From Bombus terrestris (taxonomy: Eukaryota; Arthropoda; Insecta; Hymenoptera; Apidae), in the NCBI RefSeq assembly GCF_910591885.1, contig NC_063273.1, forward strand, positions 3,224,001 through 3,288,000: a stretch of DNA of 64,000 nucleotides, given 5' to 3'. Below are positions 52,689-64,000 of this stretch, piece by piece; positions within the stretch are counted from its first letter, which is position 1, and the number at the start of each line of letters is the position of its first letter. A program made the position numbers and the translations under genes. Below the pieces are notes generated by a model. That model saw nothing but the letters and a program-made list of their open reading frames with translations, did not search any database and was not told the origin of the DNA.

Positions 52689-54799
52689 TTTCCTTCTTTA
52701 CTGGAGGCCGTTCACTCAGAGTTTACAAAATCGTGTGTTCTTCTATGGTCGTAAAAGAGGTATACCCATGGGCCGTAAGTATCAGTGATATTCGCGATTT
52801 AAGATTCGAAAATAAGTACACGCGTCGAACGTTTGAACGATAAAATACTGCTTCGATTTATTTATTCTTCATTGCTATCAAATGTGGTCAACGTGATAAA
52901 AATATTTCTCTCAAACGAAACGATCGTTCGTTGCGTGTCTGTGGAACGATATTTAGGTATCTAGGAAACAAGGATTCATTATTTCTCAGCGGTTTTCTCT
53001 TTTTTCGAGAGATGTTTTTCTTTCTTTAAATAGATAGAACGGTGCCCTTGGCCATACGCCTTTCTTTTCTTTTTTTTTCTTTTTTTATCGATTCGCAATT
53101 CTTGTCTGTAAATGAACGAATGGTGCGTGGCCGGAACGTTTGTCGTTTGAACAGCGCGTTACACATTTCTTTCTTGATTTCATTTTCGTCGGTAGATCAG
53201 GGGGTTGAGAAGGGTTGGAAAGGGAAAACATGGAAGAAACACAAGACACACACGCATAAAGGACAGACGATTCTCTCGTAAGCTTAAAATCCAACGAATC
53301 TGCTCGAATGCGGAACGTCAAACGGAAGTATCTCTCCTTTCTCCTAGATCTTTCTCTCCATCTGTTTCGAAACGTGTTTGTACGTTGTTTGTAACGATAT
53401 TCTTTCCTCGCGTATTTTTCAGACTAAAAAAGCAACATTGGAAAATGTCAAGCCATCCTTTCTTTCATTCACTTTTCTCTTCCTTTCTCCCCTTTTGTTT
53501 TCGTTTAAAACTTGGCAGATTCTTTAAAAGCATCCTCAGTCACTTGCATCTCTTTTTTTCGCTTTTTTCCCCTTTTTACACGTGAAAAGTTTAAAAAGTT
53601 AAAATGTATATCGTGGTTTTTTAATTCCTTTTAATGGTAAAAGTTAATAAGAAGAAGAGTGTTAACAATAACAATATCTTTAAAGGTAGAATTAGAGCAG
53701 CTACGATCGGCGGACAAATCTGAACGACAATCTCTCGAGTGACGTCGACCAATGGATACACATGTATACGTTTTAGCGTTCACACGTATCGTGAAACGTA
53801 GCTCGAGTACGTGTCAACGCCACGTGTAGCTTTTCTCGTATATTTGTTTCTCGTATATCTTTACTTGTAAAATTTCGCCGGGAACGATGTTCCTATATAT
53901 ACATTCAAAACAAGCAAACAACGTAATACAACGTAACTAAAAACAAGCAACATCGAATTTCCGCCGTTCAGGCCGAATTTCGTACGCCGACGTAAATATT
54001 AATTAAACGATATAATTGCTAAATAATCGCTAACATAATTACTCTTTAATTAAATTACATTTGTACTACCTATCGGATAAAGTTTCGAAACATAAAGGCG
54101 AGACAACTTATTGTCAACGCCACGGTAACAATTTATAAAATTAACGCAAACGATCATTTAAGGCACCTTACATACAGGAACATCGTTGAATTCCGTTAAA
54201 ACGAAAGGATAAAAATTTGCGAAACTTGTATCCAGGCGATTCACCGTCATTGGCTCGAGGGTCTCGCCTCGTAGTCCCTAGTAAGGTAGAAAATCAAGCC
54301 AAGTATATATACTTTATTTATAATATAGATCCCTCCTAAAACAACCTAAAACCTATAACCTACGTATTTTTTTTTTGCGTTAAAATCCATTCGAATTGTA
54401 CATACAGACACTGACGTTTAGAATTATGTACAGACATGTACACGAATTATGTACACATAGAGTGGTGATCTAAAGCGATCATTGTTAGTCGAATAATAAT
54501 CCGTCTGTTTCTTCTTTCTTTTTCTTATCTCTTACTTTTTCTTTTGTTCGCATCTCGATTTATTTAAATAAACGCTCTCTGCCACGTGTCTGCGTTCGAT
54601 GCACGTATATATAATGTATTCATGGCTGTATGTATAATTAATTTATGTTACAGTTCGATCGCGATCGCACGATCGATCGCGGCCCGAAGTGAAACTTGAA
54701 CAACGTGTCTCTCTTTCTTAATCTTTTTTTTTTTTCTTCTATAGAGGACTATATCTCGCCTAGGCTACGAGTCATCTTCAAATTACATCGATCTGTTTA

Positions 54800-54892
54800 T
54801 ACATATGTATAATATGTATATATATATATATAATATATATTAAAATTTATTCTGACAAATATAGTTAATATATATATTATATATATTAAGTA
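54800..54892. repeat. TA-rich microsatellite pair
   Basis: Two (TA)n runs, about 54814-54842 and 54868-54889, separated by a short unique segment. Confidence 0.8.
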
Positions 54893-56620
54893 ACAGAGGT
54901 AACAAAAATCTTGGGGAGCTTCAACAAATCTACGAACGTTTTCTCTTGACGATTGATCGCTTTACTTATCGACATTTAAATACGCTAAATGTAAATTTAA
55001 ACTAAGTAGAACTAGAGCGAACGTGCAACAAGTCGTATTAATTTTAGAAGGACGGGATGTGCTCGCGAACCGTTTATAAGATCGTTACCTTTCGTGCGTT
55101 TTTAAAAACAAGATCAATTTTAGATTAAGTTCATCTTATATTACACTACGTTCGTGTTATATTTAACCAATTAGCTTTACACTTCTATTTATAGCTCTCT
55201 TTATTCTAATCGTCTTGTTTTCCATTCGAATCTCGTTGAAAAATATCCGAAAGAAAAGATTCTTCTAATCGCAGGTTAAACGATTCGATTCGTAAGCCGA
55301 TCTCGTCTACGATAAACCAAAAAAAAGAAAAAAAAAAGAAAATAAAAGAAGTAATGAAGAGTAGATAGTGAAGAAAAGACGATTAAAATTAATCTAAAAT
55401 GTTTAAAAAATGACAAAGAGGCAACAGGTAACAGTTAATGTCTTGTGGCACAATCCTGGGAACATTTCACGTGCATATAGCCATAATAGGTACATCGAAA
55501 ACTGCGAATAATCGTTCAACGCGTTACATCGCACTAAATCGTGGCTAATTCCCTTATCCTGACTCATCCAGTCAGGTTTTAACCTCTGCTAGATTGCTAC
55601 TTTAAAAAAAAAAAGAAAAAATAAAGGAAATACTTAAAAACACCAGCCAGTGTGTTGTTCGTGTAGGACACGATCTTTCCTGTAGGCCATTTGGTTCGTC
55701 GATGACGTTTTCACGCGTCTCCAACATCCTCTTTTGTTGACAAAACGAAAATGATCAATAAAACAGACGGAAAGCTTGCACGTTCGATTATTATCCCATA
55801 GACAAATCCAACCGATCGCTGTTGACCGCTGCCGTTGCTGGACTGTCGCGATGTTTCGTCCATCCCTCGTTTGACACGAAATGGGGGACTTCCGTTACCC
55901 TGTCTCCTCGTTGAACAGAGCTTCGACTACTGCTGCGAAGTACAACACCCACGCGATATCTCTACCCTCGTTTCGTCATTTTCAGTATCTAGATTTCTTT
56001 TCAAAAAATTAGAATTTCCATTCTGATCGTACTTGTGTCATTTGTTTCTCCTTTTAACGGTTTCTTTCGAAGTCTGTTACTAACAAAGGATAGAGGTACC
56101 TCGGGATAGCTTCATCCTCCGATGCACGTGTTCCGCACCTATGTGTGACCGCGTATGTATAACTTATGGTATGGCTGGTCTGGTAGAGAACACGCGTCAT
56201 TTCGTTTCGCTCAAGTCCATAGCGCGTACAAGAGGTATTTCTCGTTTTCTTTATTTCATTTGTTTCCTTCTTTTCATTGTTCTTGGAACTATATTATCTA
56301 TCATATGGAAGTGTCCGTTTCTCATTTATAACTCGCCTAGAACGTCAGTTAACGTTTTGCCTCTGTGTAGGAGGTTTCGAGACACGACTCTCTCTTTCTC
56401 TCTCTTTTTTTCTCTGTAGATTGACACTGGAGTCACTAACTTTATACGCGTTTTCGTCGTGCCATCGACGATCCTTCGACGATCGTGATTTATTGTTTTC
56501 TAGTTTTAGTTTCTCTTAGTAGTGCCTGCCTATTAACGTAGCGCGACCGTAAAATACTTTCCTACCGTACCGTTACAGCCTTCGTTAAGGTAACTTTAGT
56601 TGAACCGGCTGGGCATCGTC

Positions 56621-56746
56621 CTATGGTGGTCTGAGCCGGGTTGGGTTGTGCCATAAATGCGCTTGATTTTGAGCGCCGGTGTCACTATTGCTGGGAGGCA
56701 GTTGTTGCTGATTGAAGTCTTGGGCCTGCGATGAAACGCTGCTTGG

Positions 56747-56786
<40 letters not shown>

Positions 56787-56969
56787 TGTTGCTGTTGTTG
56801 CTGCGATTGTTGTTGTTGTGGTTGTTGTTGTTGACGTTGCTGTTGGGATTGCTGCACCTTCGATTGCTGCTGTGCAGGCCTTTTAGATTCCTGTCCCGTT
56901 GAATCGGGCGAGGGTACCGGCCTGTGAGATTTCATGTGTGCGCTTCTGCTTTTCACTTTGTTGAAAACT
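56621..56969 (-). CDS. MIDEAS-like terminal exon: finger second half and poly-Q tail
   Basis: After the TTTGCAG acceptor, one base completes the Lys codon. KVFNKVKSRSAHMKSHR supplies the two zinc-binding His residues. A Pro/Ser linker (PVPSPDSTGQESKR) follows, then a Gln-rich region with a pure run of 19 Gln, and the end ...HNPTRLRPP with a TAG stop. It is the last coding exon; no downstream donor in frame is evident. Confidence 0.88.
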
Positions 56970-59900
56970 CTGCAAAGACAAATTGAACGATCGTGTTAGT
57001 TCAATCGACGATTTACTATCGGAATTAAGTTTGAACGGATTAGACCGTAGATAGGTAAATGTAAACACGATGCCTGGGATCGGTACATAACACACAGACT
57101 ATGCGAATAAAAGAAATTGAAGCTATTGAGATGTGGGCAACATTAATAGTATCGTATCGAAAGGGGATCTTTCATTTTGTTTTTGTAATATTCTTGTTCT
57201 TTGATAAATTGGTGTATAATTTCGATGATTTTGAGTATTTGTAATTCTTGTCGAACGTATTTTCAACGATGTGTTCGGTATTCATGATCGTGACGACAAC
57301 GACGTATGAACATTGAGCTAATTAATGACAGATCATGCGTATGATGCGCTGCAACATTAATTATCGATTCCATGGTAATGCAAGCATTCTAAATATTTAT
57401 TGCCGGAATTATTCACCTTGACGTGCGACGTGTAACCGTATTGGAACGATTGCAATTCAAATGAACGAGATCGAAATGCTGGTTTAACAGAGAAAGGAAT
57501 GTAAGTGACAGCAACGTAGACGTAATTTAATGAGGCGAATAACAAATTTATAAAAAAATTATATCGAACAAGGAGATACAGATGTACAATATTTTTCACG
57601 GTGCATTTCTCAACGATTTGATTTACGTATCATAGTCATATATGCTACTACGTATCGTTAGAAATTTTCCACTATTTTCTCTAATTTATATGTACATCGA
57701 TGCTTTTGTAACATTTTTGCAATATTTTGCAACATTGCAATTCAATTCTAGATTTAAAACGTATACGTTCAGGCAAATACATCGATTTCATTATGCAATT
57801 ATGCACAGAGCGTTGCAAGCAGATCTTGAAACAAATTAATAAATCTCAAGACAAAAGGAATCAAAAGTAGAGGACAGAGACGATTAACAATACCGTTTTA
57901 ATAAATTTGCCGCAAGATACCTATGGTTGTTGAAGAGATATGTACCAAGCAATTTATTTGAGTATATTATATAGAGAATAGTGCGTTTTCATTGAACATA
58001 TCAAACTTGCTGCAATAGCATATTGCATAATTATTGTCCTACGTTAATATATAGTAAGTAAAACACCTATTAAAAAGCGGCATTAACAGTATCTAGCAGC
58101 AAGTAGGATACAAGTATCGTAATGAGTTATTTTGTGAAAATATGTTTGTAGTACAGAGTGCTAATGAATATCAAGGATATCTTTGGCTTCTTCAAATCAT
58201 CTTTCGATCAACTTCTATTCTCTGAACAATTACTTTGCAACTTTAACGTTATAACAATTTCTTAAAAACCGTTCAATCCAAGAATTCACTCTAAATCCCA
58301 AAGATTCTTTTTCCTGTCTTTCTTTTAATTATTTAATTATGATATTAAGTGACATCCCTTCTAGAACTACTATTAACAAAATATCCCTGTTATTCGCGAA
58401 CTCTCCGTTGAGTATACGACACGTAACCGAAATTCGAATCTACAAATACGAGCACTGAAAAATGCTACGTGGTTCGAGACAAAAAAAAAGGGAAAAGACG
58501 AGATAATCTAATGCAGGAAGGCTCTCTTTCTTTCTCGGCCTGTTTCTCTCGCCCTCTAAAAAAAGCAAACGTGTTCTCTATAGTTGTGCTTGCGCCGATA
58601 CTTGCCGCTTGTAACCCGTCGTGTTAATTAATTCGCTTGTGTCAGTGGCTAGCCTTCGGTTATTTTATTCGAAATGGACTTAATTTTTTGTTTAGATTAG
58701 AGATTGGAGACTTACTTCCCGCAAATCTTGCAGGGGTAGTGAAGTGGGGTGGGCACGGGTAGTTGTTGCTCAGAACTAGTGTGAGTTTGTGAGTTGGTGT
58801 TGACTGTGGCGTGGCCGGTATTGCCGGTTTGGGCGGTTTGGGTGCTTCCGGCCATCGTTACTGTTACACTTCCGCTAAAGCTCTGACAACACAAAGAAAC
58901 ACAAAGCCAAAATAAACAACACAAACAAACAACAACACGTACGACGACGACGACGATGACGACGACGACGACGACGGACAGAGATAAGTAAACGCACAAA
59001 ACGTGTTTGGTTTTAACGCAACGCAGAACGCGCTCGTACCTTGTGAGAAGAAAGCGTGAGAGAAAAGTAGAAACGACAGGTCCAACAACAAGTCACATGC
59101 GACACTTAAACGTTCACGCGTTATCTACGCGTGTCGAGTGGTCACGCGCTGTACGTACAAATCGAATACGAATCGATCATTGTGAATTTTTGTAGATTTT
59201 TGGTCACAAATTATGTATCCGAGTAGCATTTCCCAAATTTCCAGTATTTTCAGGTATTCTCTTTGAATAAAAACGCCGTCTCATGCATGCATTTCTTTGA
59301 AATGAATTTCATTGCTTACTTTTCTTATATTGCGATAAAAATAATATAAAATGTTACATTGTCTTAATATTTTAAAAAAATATGCTATTTAGCGTAGTAA
59401 CAATATTTTCTATAAATAATACGTTAATAATAATTTAGGAGTACATTTGAACGATTCGTATTCAATACTCGACGAGTAGTTAGTTTAATAATTAATAATT
59501 TAAAAAAATAGAAAAATAATACAAGTTTAATGAAAGATACATTTAATAGTCTCGAGAATCGTCTAGACATTTAACGATCGATCTATGCTTGTTGTTTAAA
59601 AAAAAAAAAATACATATATAAAAGAATATTAAAATGCTCGATATTATATCATATATTCCTAATCAAAAAGAAGCGGTGACATTAAGTTATATTCAGCAGC
59701 TAACAAACTCTGTTACTCTAATACTTCATTTGTTAAAATCGTAATATTTATTATCGTTTGGAGTTACTCGGTCTCGTTGTATCAAATAAAGCTTGTAGGT
59801 AAAAGATAGAATACATAGAGGGTGATATAAAGTAACGGTACTCACATCGGGGCAGTCGTATGCGAATAATCTCAGCTCTCCGTCGCTAGTGGTCAGAGTA

Positions 59901-62900
59901 GCCGAGTTTTCTCTCTCGTTTGTCTGTAACTGAAGAACAAGTTCCACGTGAAACGAAAAATCAAACTAGAAACAATCAAAGTAGAAGGATAATTTTCTAT
60001 GCTTTAAAACCACATTAAAATTGCAAGAGAATTCTTTGTCTGTACATTTAAATGTCCCTTAAACGCATAAGTATCCGTGATTTAACAATAATGTTATTCG
60101 AACCTCGATTGAACTTACCAGAGTGCGGTGAAGAACAGATTTGTCTTCGCTGAAGTCCATCTCCGTGACCGACGCGATGGCGTCGCGAAGCTCCCTAGTG
60201 TCCTTGTAATCCTTGCTCTCTGTCTTAATCTTTGGTTTACCGTGGCGAACACGCAGTCTCCTGTATTCGTCCGGGCACAGCCTCTTCCACAGATAATAGA
60301 ATTGCACGCATTGTTTCGCGGACTTGCCACCCACGTCTCGCGAGATCGCAGAGAAGTCCTTGTTGTACTTCAACAGGCCCTGGTAGAATGCGTCCATTTC
60401 CTGCGACGTCCATCGGTCGGTCTCGTGGCACTCGTAACTCAGCAACGGATGTTCCGCTGGCAACGGAGGCGTCGGTCTCATCAACTTTACCATTGCTTCC
60501 TAGAAATGAACAATGAACCACGTTGATACTATTAATGAAAGAATTTAACAAAAGAGAGAGATCGAAAAGATGAGAAATCCTAGAGCTTTCTGTATTTGGA
60601 AAAGTTTCATAATAAGAGTATTACGAAGTTGAGATAAGTTTATGAAAATGACTAAATAGAAGTTAAACAGTTCAAATAAAATGAAATAGTTACGTATTAG
60701 TAATGTTAGAGAACGTGTTGATTTCTGTGCATGCAAGAGAATAAATGATAATGAAAAATGGAAATACAAAATATATTAAAGATGATGATATTTCTTTACT
60801 TTAGAACAGGAAGATATAAATCTATTAGATACTGTTTGTGAGTTAATTGAAATGTTTCAAACCATAACAAACAGCGAACGATCAGACGTTCAATTTGATA
60901 TAATTTGGGGCTATATGTAATTGATGAGAAACTTGAGAACGAAGGAAAATATAAAGTATGGAATATAGACAATGAGAATGATTTCGTATGTACATAGAAG
61001 ATAGCAGAGATAGAATAGCACAGATCGAGATCAAGGGAAAGATGTAATTTTTTAATAATCGTGAATATTCCATGTATTTTGTATAAACAACCCCAGTGGA
61101 TAAAATTACGAAATGTATGCAATATGTGAAAACATATGTGACACTGGTTATATACAATTTTTTTAACCTTTTTGTTTTCAACTACAATAAATACATTGCT
61201 CAAAATTATATCAAGAGAAAAAGAAAAGCGGAACGGGACGGTATAGGAATTTTAAGGATGGTAGAAATGGAATAAAGGAATTAAACTGAAAGAATCGTAC
61301 ATGAACATTTCCTTTGCACATGTGCAGCAGATGAAGCGCGTATTCTTTGTTCCTTCCTCCACCTGGTACCGCAGCGCAGCATGCAAATTGTAGGTACATT
61401 TCCACTGCAAAAACAAAAGTTTTTTGCTTCAGATACAAATTCGTTCGCGCGGAAACAACGCATTCTCTGGCGTGAAAGCGTAAACTAAACGTAATTTGTG
61501 TATCTGTAGCGTGACGATATTGCAAACGTTTTACGTATTATTCCCGTCTGTTTTATTACAATCTACGTTTATGGATAAAGTAATCTACTTATTCTTTTGA
61601 TGCATTCTCTGCGATGCCATATAGGAACATTGGGAAACATTAATCAACGAATATCGATTATTTGTTTCGAGTTAACTTTATAGACATAATAATTATTACA
61701 ACTGCGTTTCTTACGAAATTATTGCATATGTAATGTGCGGTTTTATAATCACATTCTAATATATACGAAATGATACTTTTGATGAGAGATACACTGTACG
61801 ATCATTCACATAACCATCGTTTATATAACCAATTCCTTCTCAATTCAAGAATGTATATATACAAGCCAGAGATAGTGCTGTTCACTGACATTATGCCTCT
61901 AATACAAACGAGAGACTCGGAGGAAAGAAGGTACAAAAATCTTCAATTTGAGAAACCGTGGATCATATAGAACTTAATTAAAAAAGGATGAAAACATTTT
62001 TACATATGTACACATATTCGTAAAAGCTTGGAAATTCCCAATAAAGTTCTCTAGCTAAATACCTATAATTGTAGATATTATTTCTTATATCCATTCCGTC
62101 AAAAAAAAAGGAAGAAAAAGAAAAGGAAAAAACATTTATCCCATTTCTCTCTCATAAAAAACCTCTCAATAAACCCAAGTCTCTCATAAACCAAATCCAA
62201 TAACTTTTAAAAGCCGCAATTACTTACGTTCATTATCTGTCAGCACGTTATTTATACCAGGATCCCAGAGCAGATGATCAGCCTCAGGCTCGCCCTTTCC
62301 TCTATCCCCGTCACTCCCAACAGGCGGTATCGTTGCTTGATACCTCGTCCCGATATTAATTCTCGGCGGAGGTCCATCGTTCCCTTGCGAATCATCAGAA
62401 CTGAAGTCAGAATCCCTTTCATACTGATGCAGCCTGGCGTACAGTCCAGGTCCAGGTCTAGAAGGATCCAAAATCGGTGGAGGCGTGTAGCTACTGTCCC
62501 AATGTCGATCACAGGCCTTTCTCAATCTCGACGGATACGAATGTGACGCATTCGCGTACAATCCTCCATCCATACGAGGCCTTTTTCTGCACTGCCTAAC
62601 AGGACTGCCAGTTGGTACGTTACTAGGATTAAGGAAAACATCCTCGTCCAGAAGCTCTTCCTTGATCTGCTCCACCGGAATAGGCAAGTTTCCACTGACC
62701 GTTTTCTGTCTCATATTATTATTCTTAGCCACATTCGTCTGTATAAGAAATTTCGTCGGATTCACCACTTGTTGTTGATTGAACTGGCCAGCGTTGTACT
62801 GATGGTTGGTCTGCACGTTTAGGCCGAGATTCACAGTAACAGGCTCCATCTTCGGAGTCGTCAGCCGCATCTCTTTCTTAAAAGTCAACGCCGGGCTCAG

Positions 62901-63755
62901 AGAGCTCGTCTGCACCAGCACGTTCGTCTTTTGCAGCCCAGCCGTCTGAATCAGTTTGAACTCTCCGTTATTATCAACCACGATACCAGCTAGGCTACCA
63001 TTACCCAGTCCAAAGTCGACCAAGTTTTGGCTAGCGATGAACTTGTACGATTGAAACTCGAATCGCCTACGGCTGGCTGTCGTGAAGTCCTTCGGAGTGG
63101 ACGACAGTAGTGGGTCCTCCGAATTGGGCATCATCTGATTCTGGAGAGCGTGATGTGGCGACACAGGGAAGCTGGTGCCCGTGAACGACACTGGTCCTGG
63201 TGACGAGACCGAAGACGGTGGTAACGAGGACAGTGGCGACGGTGCTGGGGTCGCCGACAAAGGGCTTGGCAGTGGAGAATGCGGATTCGGTGAACCGGAT
63301 CCGTATAGATCAGCGTCTGCTTCCGATTCAGCTGGCAATACTTCACTCAGAGCTTCCTCCACCGCCGCCGCGGAGGACATCGTGGTCGCGTAAAAGGCCG
63401 CTGATAAGGGTGACGATACTTGTCTCACGCTCTCCGGGTCCTCTTGAGGACTCAATAGAGGGAAGCTTCCGGTTAAAAGGCCTTCTTGGCTCGCTGGTGG
63501 TGTTGGATATGTGAAACTTGGACTGTCGTGTCTCGTTAAAGGCGATGGCAGGGGAGACTGGGTTGGTAGCGTGTGCGGACTTTCTGTATATTGGGCACCG
63601 TAAGTACTGAATTCGGCTAGCGAGTCTGGTAACGGCGAGTTGACCAGTGCTTGTAAGTCGGGGTTCACCGTGTGCTGAGATGGGTATCGGTCCTCCAGGG
63701 TGATGTCTTGTAACTGCTCGGCAGGTTGTTCTTGTAACAGGCTCGTTGTCTGAAA
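56621..63755 (-). CDS. MIDEAS/TRERF1-like ELM2-SANT-C2H2 corepressor (C-terminal part)
   Basis: A nuclear scaffold of the mitotic deacetylase complex type. In this family the ELM2-SANT module binds and activates HDAC1/2, with DNTTIP1 as partner in vertebrates. Six exons join in frame: 63755 (or 63749)-62228, 61404-61301, 60499-60119, 59929-59846, 58882-58716 and 56969-56621, giving about 870 residues. Order in the protein: Ser/Pro-rich disordered region; ELM2 starting RINIGTRYQATIPP; SANT with DRWTSQEMDAFYQGLLKYNK and QCVQFYYLWKRL; a linker; one C2H2 finger (CKIC-x12-HMKSH); and a Gln-rich tail. The finger sequence KVKSRSAHMKSH and the ELM2-SANT pairing point to the TRERF1/MIDEAS/ZNF541 group rather than MTA, CoREST or RERE. 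The 5' exons lie beyond the right edge. The stop is TAG at 56623-56621. Confidence 0.9.
56747..56803 (-). repeat. CAG/CAA repeat encoding 19 Gln
   Basis: Nineteen consecutive Gln codons, mixed CAG and CAA with a CAG-pure core, inside a wider Gln-rich stretch reaching about 56880. The length is likely polymorphic. Confidence 0.9.
56970..58715 (-). other. MIDEAS-like intron splitting the zinc finger
   Basis: A 1.75-kb phase-2 intron, AT-rich. Open frames of 65-80 codons inside lack domains. Confidence 0.75.
58716..58882 (-). CDS. MIDEAS-like exon: linker and zinc-finger first half
   Basis: A 167-bp exon (GTTGTCAG acceptor, GGGAA/GTAAGT donor). It encodes a Thr/Ser/Gln-rich linker and then HYPCKICG, the first Cys pair of the C2H2 finger. 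It ends phase 2, so the finger is completed only by the next exon, 1.7 kb away. Confidence 0.88.
58883..59845 (-). other. MIDEAS-like intron
   Basis: A 963-bp phase-0 intron containing the GAC repeat and poly-A stretches; no other feature was seen. Confidence 0.75.
58935..58978. repeat. (GAC)n microsatellite in intron
   Basis: About 12 GAC/GAT triplets in the 963-bp intron between 58883 and 59845. It produces a Val/Ser-rich spurious minus-strand frame that would read into the finger exon. Confidence 0.85.
59846..59929 (-). CDS. MIDEAS-like exon: linker
   Basis: An 84-bp, phase 0-0 exon encoding LQTNERENSATLTTSDGELR followed by LFAYDCPD. The acceptor is TTCTTCAG and the donor GAT/GTGAGTA. 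Being 28 whole codons, it could be skipped without a frameshift. No domain is recognised. Confidence 0.8.
60119..60499 (-). CDS. MIDEAS-like exon: SANT domain
   Basis: A 381-bp exon (TTTCTAG acceptor, CTG/GTAAG donor) encoding 127 residues. EAMVKLMRP closes the ELM2-SANT linker. The SANT domain spans roughly DRWTSQEMDAFYQGLLKYNK, DFSAISRDVGGKSAKQCVQF and YYLWKRLCPDEY, with the conserved Trp, KDF and QCVxFYY. A Lys-rich segment (RHGKPKIKTESKDYKD) follows and may contribute to the inositol-phosphate-binding surface known for HDAC-SANT complexes. Confidence 0.92.
61301..61404 (-). CDS. MIDEAS-like exon: ELM2 second half
   Basis: A 104-bp exon (TTTTTGCAG acceptor, GTACGA donor) that completes the phase-1 codon to Leu and encodes 35 residues: LEMYLQFACCAAVPGGGRNK, then EYALHLLHMCKGNVH. 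This is the helical second half of ELM2 (compare the PGAGTNQELALHCL motif of vertebrate relatives). It ends phase 0. Confidence 0.88.
61405..62227 (-). other. MIDEAS-like intron within ELM2
   Basis: An 823-bp phase-1 AT-rich intron with an A-rich run near 62101-62130 (plus strand). No other feature was seen. The neighbouring introns 60500-61300 and 59930-60118 are likewise empty. Confidence 0.75.
62228..63755 (-). CDS. MIDEAS-like exon: Ser/Pro-rich region and ELM2 first half
   Basis: A 1.5-kb exon of about 507-509 codons. Two in-frame acceptors six bases apart (CCAG and TTTCAG) would start it at 63755 or 63749. The first residues are FQTTSLLQEQPAEQLQDITL, upstream of a GTG at 63668 that is not a true start. 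The long Ser/Pro/Thr-rich part is probably disordered. A basic RKRPRMDGG nuclear-localisation-like motif follows, then RLRKACDRHWDSSYTPPP and the start of ELM2 (RINIGTRYQATIPP ... LLWDPGI). It ends phase 1 at a GAAC/GTAAGT donor. Confidence 0.88.
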
Positions 63756-64000
63756 CTGGATGATTTAGTATATTAGAATTATTAATAATTTGTTAGACGA
63801 TTATTATACGATCACACGATTTTCTGATTGCTCTCAAATTTTGTATTGCGATTCGTGTTTAATATTTCCTAGAGTGTATTGAAATAATTTTATAAAAATC
63901 CGCCGAAACATTTAAATCGATTAAACCCATAAACTATAGAAATTCTTATTCAAAAAGTAACATTGTCCCAAGTTCCACCTAGGACACCAATCCTCATTCT
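63756..64000 (-). other. Intron at right edge of window
   Basis: AT-rich sequence upstream of the large MIDEAS-like exon, with no coding frame. It is presumably an intron leading to 5' exons outside the window. Confidence 0.6.

Larger units (their letters stand above)
38993..56620 (-). other. 17.6-kb gene-free region, possible long 3' UTR/lncRNA
   Basis: No gene is supported here. The open frames are short and Phe/Ser/Leu- or Arg-rich, without domains. Many T and TC runs lie on the plus strand (for example at 39345-39380, 39550-39565, 46530-46560, 50555-50610, 52310-52345 and 52654-52685). On the minus strand these would be A/GA runs in a transcript continuing from the MIDEAS-like gene that ends at 56621. 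A-rich exceptions on the plus strand occur near 55320 and 55605. Candidate AATAAA signals on the minus strand (plus TTTATT) are frequent, the first at 56489-56494. Confidence 0.4.

Noticed and set aside
63131..63514. Open frames antisense or out of frame to the MIDEAS-like large exon
   Set aside because: They are shadows of the Ser/Pro-rich coding sequence.

Overview
The window looks like nuclear DNA of an insect, most likely a hymenopteran and probably a bee. The DNA is AT-rich with many microsatellites and small GC- and CpG-rich islands, and genes are split into short exons with canonical GT-AG introns. The encoded families (follistatin, GPI transamidase, peritrophin-type chitin-binding protein, an ELM2-SANT-zinc-finger corepressor) are animal, and the chitin-binding protein points to an arthropod. 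The bee assignment is from general character only; no species is claimed. There is no sign of bacterial operons, CRISPR, rRNA or tRNA genes, or an intact transposon.

Layout. (1) 1-19900 carries no recognisable coding exon. It is either the large upstream intron of the follistatin gene or its 5' flank, and holds several GC-rich or purine/pyrimidine-skewed islands and microsatellites. (2) 19901-24910, plus strand: the last two coding exons of a follistatin (Fs) gene, encoding the third follistatin/Kazal domain and the acidic C-terminal tail, followed by a putative 3' UTR to about 26.2 kb. The splice acceptor of the first of these exons is the last unit of a decaying ~40-bp tandem repeat. (3) 26.2-34.8 kb: AT-rich intergenic DNA. 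(4) 34788-35988, plus strand: a complete four-exon GPI-anchor transamidase catalytic subunit (PIG-K/GPI8), 327 aa, with its His/Cys dyad. (5) 38.1-39.0 kb, plus strand: a small secreted protein with one chitin-binding type-2 (peritrophin-A) domain, with a TATA box and an initiator. (6) 38.7-56.6 kb: about 18 kb without a recognisable gene, rich in T/pyrimidine runs on the plus strand; possibly a very long 3' UTR or lncRNA of the next gene. (7) 56621-63755, minus strand: the C-terminal six exons of a MIDEAS/TRERF1-type protein (ELM2, SANT, one C2H2 finger, poly-Q tail), a scaffold for class I histone deacetylases. Its 5' exons lie beyond the right edge.

The genes do not form a functional pathway. 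They are independent neighbours: extracellular TGF-beta-family regulation (Fs), ER GPI-anchor attachment (PIG-K), an extracellular chitin-binding protein, and nuclear HDAC corepression. I found no evident novel biological system. The points most worth a second look are the repeat-embedded splice acceptor of Fs, the long gene-free region downstream of the MIDEAS-like gene with a 36-codon small ORF, and some exon-like islands.
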